From the NCBI RefSeq assembly GCF_000876655.1, contig NZ_JYCN01000021.1, positions 152,930-216,929 of the forward strand: a stretch of 64,000 nucleotides of DNA. The letters are read 5' to 3'. Every line of letters begins with the position of its first letter. Positions within the stretch are counted from its first letter, which is position 1. The position numbers and the translations under genes were made by a program. This DNA is from Arthrobacter sp. SPG23. Its GTDB lineage: Bacteria; Actinomycetota; Actinomycetes; Actinomycetales; Micrococcaceae. Of the stretch, positions 62,042-64,000 are shown piece by piece. The notes under the pieces were generated by a model. The model was not told where the DNA came from and did not search any database. It saw only the letters and a list, made by a program, of their open reading frames with translations.

Positions 62042-64000
62042 ATGCGGTCTAAATTCAAACGTCTCCTCGCCGTGATCGGCCTTGCCGGGTTGCTGGCGGT
62101 TCCCGCCACCTCAGCTTGGGCTGAAGACCCGGTGACCCTCGACCCGGCGTCAAAAGTCGTGGACAAAGCCGGAGTTCTGGGCGGCAAGAAGTCCGACGTC
62201 GAGGCTGCCATCAAGAAGCTCGGCACTGATCACCAGATGAACCTCTACGTTGTCTACGTCAAGACGTTCACCAACCCCTCCGTTCCGTCGGAATGGGCTG
62301 CCGAGGTGGCCACTACCGCGCAGCTGAGTAAGAATTCGATGCTTTTAGCTGTCGCCACCGACTCACGCAAATACCAGCTCAGCAAGCCCAGCAACAGCGC
62401 TATCAGCGATGCCAAGCGAGACAACATCATCAAGAATGCCGTTGACCCGCAGTTGCGGAATGGCAACTGGGCCCAGGCCGCCATCGACACCGCCGCCGCC
62501 ATCGGCGACGCCGCCGGTGGCGGTCAGGGCAACCTCCCGGGGGATGGCTCAGGAGCGGCTGTTCTTGTAGGAACAGGAGTCGTCGCAGCTGGAGGTGTCG
62601 GCGCGTACCTGTACTTCCGGAACCGCCGCAAGAAGGCGTCCGCCGCGTCCAGCGCTAGCTACGGCCCGCAAGGCGCGGAACTGGACCCGCTTGCGTCGCT
62701 GAGCGTGGACGACCTGCGCAAGAAGAGCGGCTCACTGCTGATTGAGGCCGATAACGCCATCAACTCCAGCGAGCAGGAGCTGGGATTCGCCCAAGCGCAG
62801 TACGGTGACGCCGCCGTCGGGAACTTCACCAAGGCGCTGCAGGAAGCCAAGGCTCACATGTCCGAGTCCTTCAAACTGCAGCAGCAGCTTGACGACCACA
62901 TCCCGGACACCGAAGAGCAGCAGCGGAGCTGGCTCGGCGAAATCATCCGCCGCTCAGAGGCCGCACTGTCATCCCTCCAGGAGCAAAAGGCAGACTTCGA
63001 TTCCCTCCGGGAGTTGGAGAAGAACGCGCCCCAGGCCCTGGCCGCAGTGAACACCGGCGCCCGGGAAGCAGACGCCCGGATCGCGAACGCGGAGCAGACG
63101 CTCACTGCACTGCGGGCCAAATATGCCGACAGTGCCCTCGTCCAGGTCTCAGACAACATCGGCCAGGCCAAGGAGCGGCTCGCCTTCGTGCAGAACGCCA
63201 GCTCCACCGCCCAGGACAAGCTGGCCTCGGGCGAAGGCAGTCTGGCCGCCGTGGCCGTCCGCGCAGCCGAGGAAAGCCTGCACCAGACAAAAGTGTTGCT
63301 CGACGCCATCACGAAGGTCTCCGGCAGCCTGGACGAGGCACGCAACAGCCTTGAGGCCGCCGTGGTTGATACCTCCCAGGACCTCGCCCAGGCCAAAGCG
63401 ATGATCCAGTCCGGGGCCCATCCGGAACTCGCCGGACCCGTAGCCGGAGTGGAAGCCGCCCTGGCTCAGGTCAAGGCGGAGATCCAGGGGGGAAAGATCG
63501 ATCCGATTGCCACGCTGGAACGGGTGGAAACAGCCCACCAGTCCTTGGACCAGTCCTTGACAGGTATCCGTGACCAGCAGGAGCAGGCCCGCCGCGCGCA
63601 GGCCTCGCTGCAGCAGACCATCATGTCCGCCCAGGCGCAGATCAGTGCCACCTCGGACTACATCACCGCGCGGCGCGGCGGGGTGGGAACCGAAGCACGG
63701 ACCCGCCTGGCTGAAGCCCAGCGGAACCTGGACTACGCCCTGTCCATCTCCCGCAACGATCCCGTCACGGCTCTGACCTACGCCCAGCAGGCCCACGCCC
63801 TGGCAGCCCAGGCCGCGCAGCTCGCCCAAGGCGACGTGGACAGCTTCGGCTACGCAAACCAGGGCTACGGCCGCGGCGGCATGTTTGGCGGCGGCGGAGG
63901 CGGCGGCCTCGGCGGCGCAATCCTGGGCGGCATCCTCATCAACTCCATCCTCAACGGAGGCAGCGGCGGCGGCTGGGGCGGCGGCCACAGCGACGGCGGC
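62042..64000 (+). CDS. TPM-domain secreted membrane protein with long helical region (partial)
   Basis: The first 653 residues of a protein that runs out of the window. A signal peptide ends near residue 27 (TSAWA). A TPM/YgcG-like domain follows (VVDKAGVLGGKKSDVEAAIK, with NLYVVYVKTFT), then a membrane helix near residues 171-191 and an approximately 400-residue alanine- and glutamine-rich helical, coiled-coil-like cytoplasmic region. The part near the edge is glycine-rich (MFGGGGGGGLGG). The TPM fold is linked to membrane-stress and photosystem-repair-type functions. ATG preceded by GAAGGG. In related genomes a PspA-like gene often follows, which would lie outside this window. Confidence 0.87.
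   Translation, partial: MRSKFKRLLAVIGLAGLLAVPATSAWAEDPVTLDPASKVVDKAGVLGGKKSDVEAAIKKLGTDHQMNLYVVYVKTFTNPSVPSEWAAEVATTAQLSKNSMLLAVATDSRKYQLSKPSNSAISDAKRDNIIKNAVDPQLRNGNWAQAAIDTAAAIGDAAGGGQGNLPGDGSGAAVLVGTGVVAAGGVGAYLYFRNRRKKASAASSASYGPQGAELDPLASLSVDDLRKKSGSLLIEADNAINSSEQELGFAQAQYGDAAVGNFTKALQEAKAHMSESFKLQQQLDDHIPDTEEQQRSWLGEIIRRSEAALSSLQEQKADFDSLRELEKNAPQALAAVNTGAREADARIANAEQTLTALRAKYADSALVQVSDNIGQAKERLAFVQNASSTAQDKLASGEGSLAAVAVRAAEESLHQTKVLLDAITKVSGSLDEARNSLEAAVVDTSQDLAQAKAMIQSGAHPELAGPVAGVEAALAQVKAEIQGGKIDPIATLERVETAHQSLDQSLTGIRDQQEQARRAQASLQQTIMSAQAQISATSDYITARRGGVGTEARTRLAEAQRNLDYALSISRNDPVTALTYAQQAHALAAQAAQLAQGDVDSFGYANQGYGRGGMFGGGGGGGLGGAILGGILINSILNGGSGGGWGGGHSDGG

Overview
The window is high-GC actinobacterial chromosome, most like Arthrobacter or Pseudarthrobacter (Micrococcaceae). 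The reasons are dense GC-rich coding with frequent GTG and TTG starts, a WhiB1-type regulator, an MtrAB-LpqB operon, a very large NAD-glutamate dehydrogenase, a SigK/RskA pair, and gene blocks in the same relative order as in Mycobacterium tuberculosis (around Rv3219-Rv3246c and Rv3015c-Rv3029c). I see no rRNA, tRNA, CRISPR, insertion sequence or prophage. It reads as core chromosome with a few accessory pairs.

Layout. 0-6.4 kb: cell-wall galactan functions (ABC-2 permease fragment, UDP-galactopyranose mutase glf), then an orphan FHA-FtsK/SpoIIIE ATPase of the EssC/EccC kind and a small membrane protein. 6.4-13.4 kb: whiB1, the sensor kinase pdtaS and the 1.6k-residue glutamate dehydrogenase. 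13.4-18 kb: a CpaE/ParA-like and CpaB/SAF-like pair, a small MerR/excisionase-type HTH protein, a conserved hypothetical, a LysM membrane protein and an Rv3235-like protein. 18-28.5 kb: secA, a YcaQ-type DNA glycosylase, long-form hpf, comF, lpqB, mtrB and mtrA, all on the minus strand. 28.7-35.2 kb: a plus-strand MoxR operon (GPDPase-type membrane protein with an apparent frameshift, DUF4129, DUF4350, MoxR ATPase, DUF58, DUF4166). 35.2-36.6 kb: a MetE-like protein with no cysteines, and chorismate mutase. 36.8-42.4 kb: a complete peptide ABC importer. 42.6-45.3 kb: a metacaspase convergent with a gluzincin metalloprotease. 45.3-50 kb: mnmA, an FAD ferredoxin-type reductase, a cysteine desulfurase and a DMT transporter. 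50-54.6 kb: a cysteine-rich SufR-like regulator divergent from a membrane protein, a lipoprotein, a diacylglycerol kinase-like lipid kinase, a J-domain/NERD-like protein and trmL. 54.6-57.2 kb: sigK-rskA and a TipA-like MerR regulator. 57.2-64 kb: a PIG-L deacetylase, etfA and etfB, an HtrA protease and a truncated TPM-domain protein.

How the genes work together. Several neighbours form known units. SecA, HPF, ComF and MtrAB-LpqB are a conserved actinobacterial envelope and stress block. The cysteine desulfurase supplies sulfur to MnmA for tRNA 2-thiolation. EtfAB carries electrons from acyl-CoA dehydrogenases. The MoxR/DUF58 operon is chaperone-like and envelope-linked. RskA holds SigK at the membrane.

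The best leads beyond standard annotation are: the metacaspase/metalloprotease pair; a TipA homologue whose gene carries both a leaderless 19-bp-spacer MerR promoter and an internal ribosome-binding site that would make a separate ligand-binding protein; 10-bp-phased direct repeats upstream of the LysM gene, with a similar pair in the promoter of a nearby BldC-sized HTH protein; three perfect DnaA boxes, all between genes; a SigK-type promoter in front of sigK; and a single-base frameshift in a C tract of the first MoxR-operon gene. All coordinates and motifs were read by eye.
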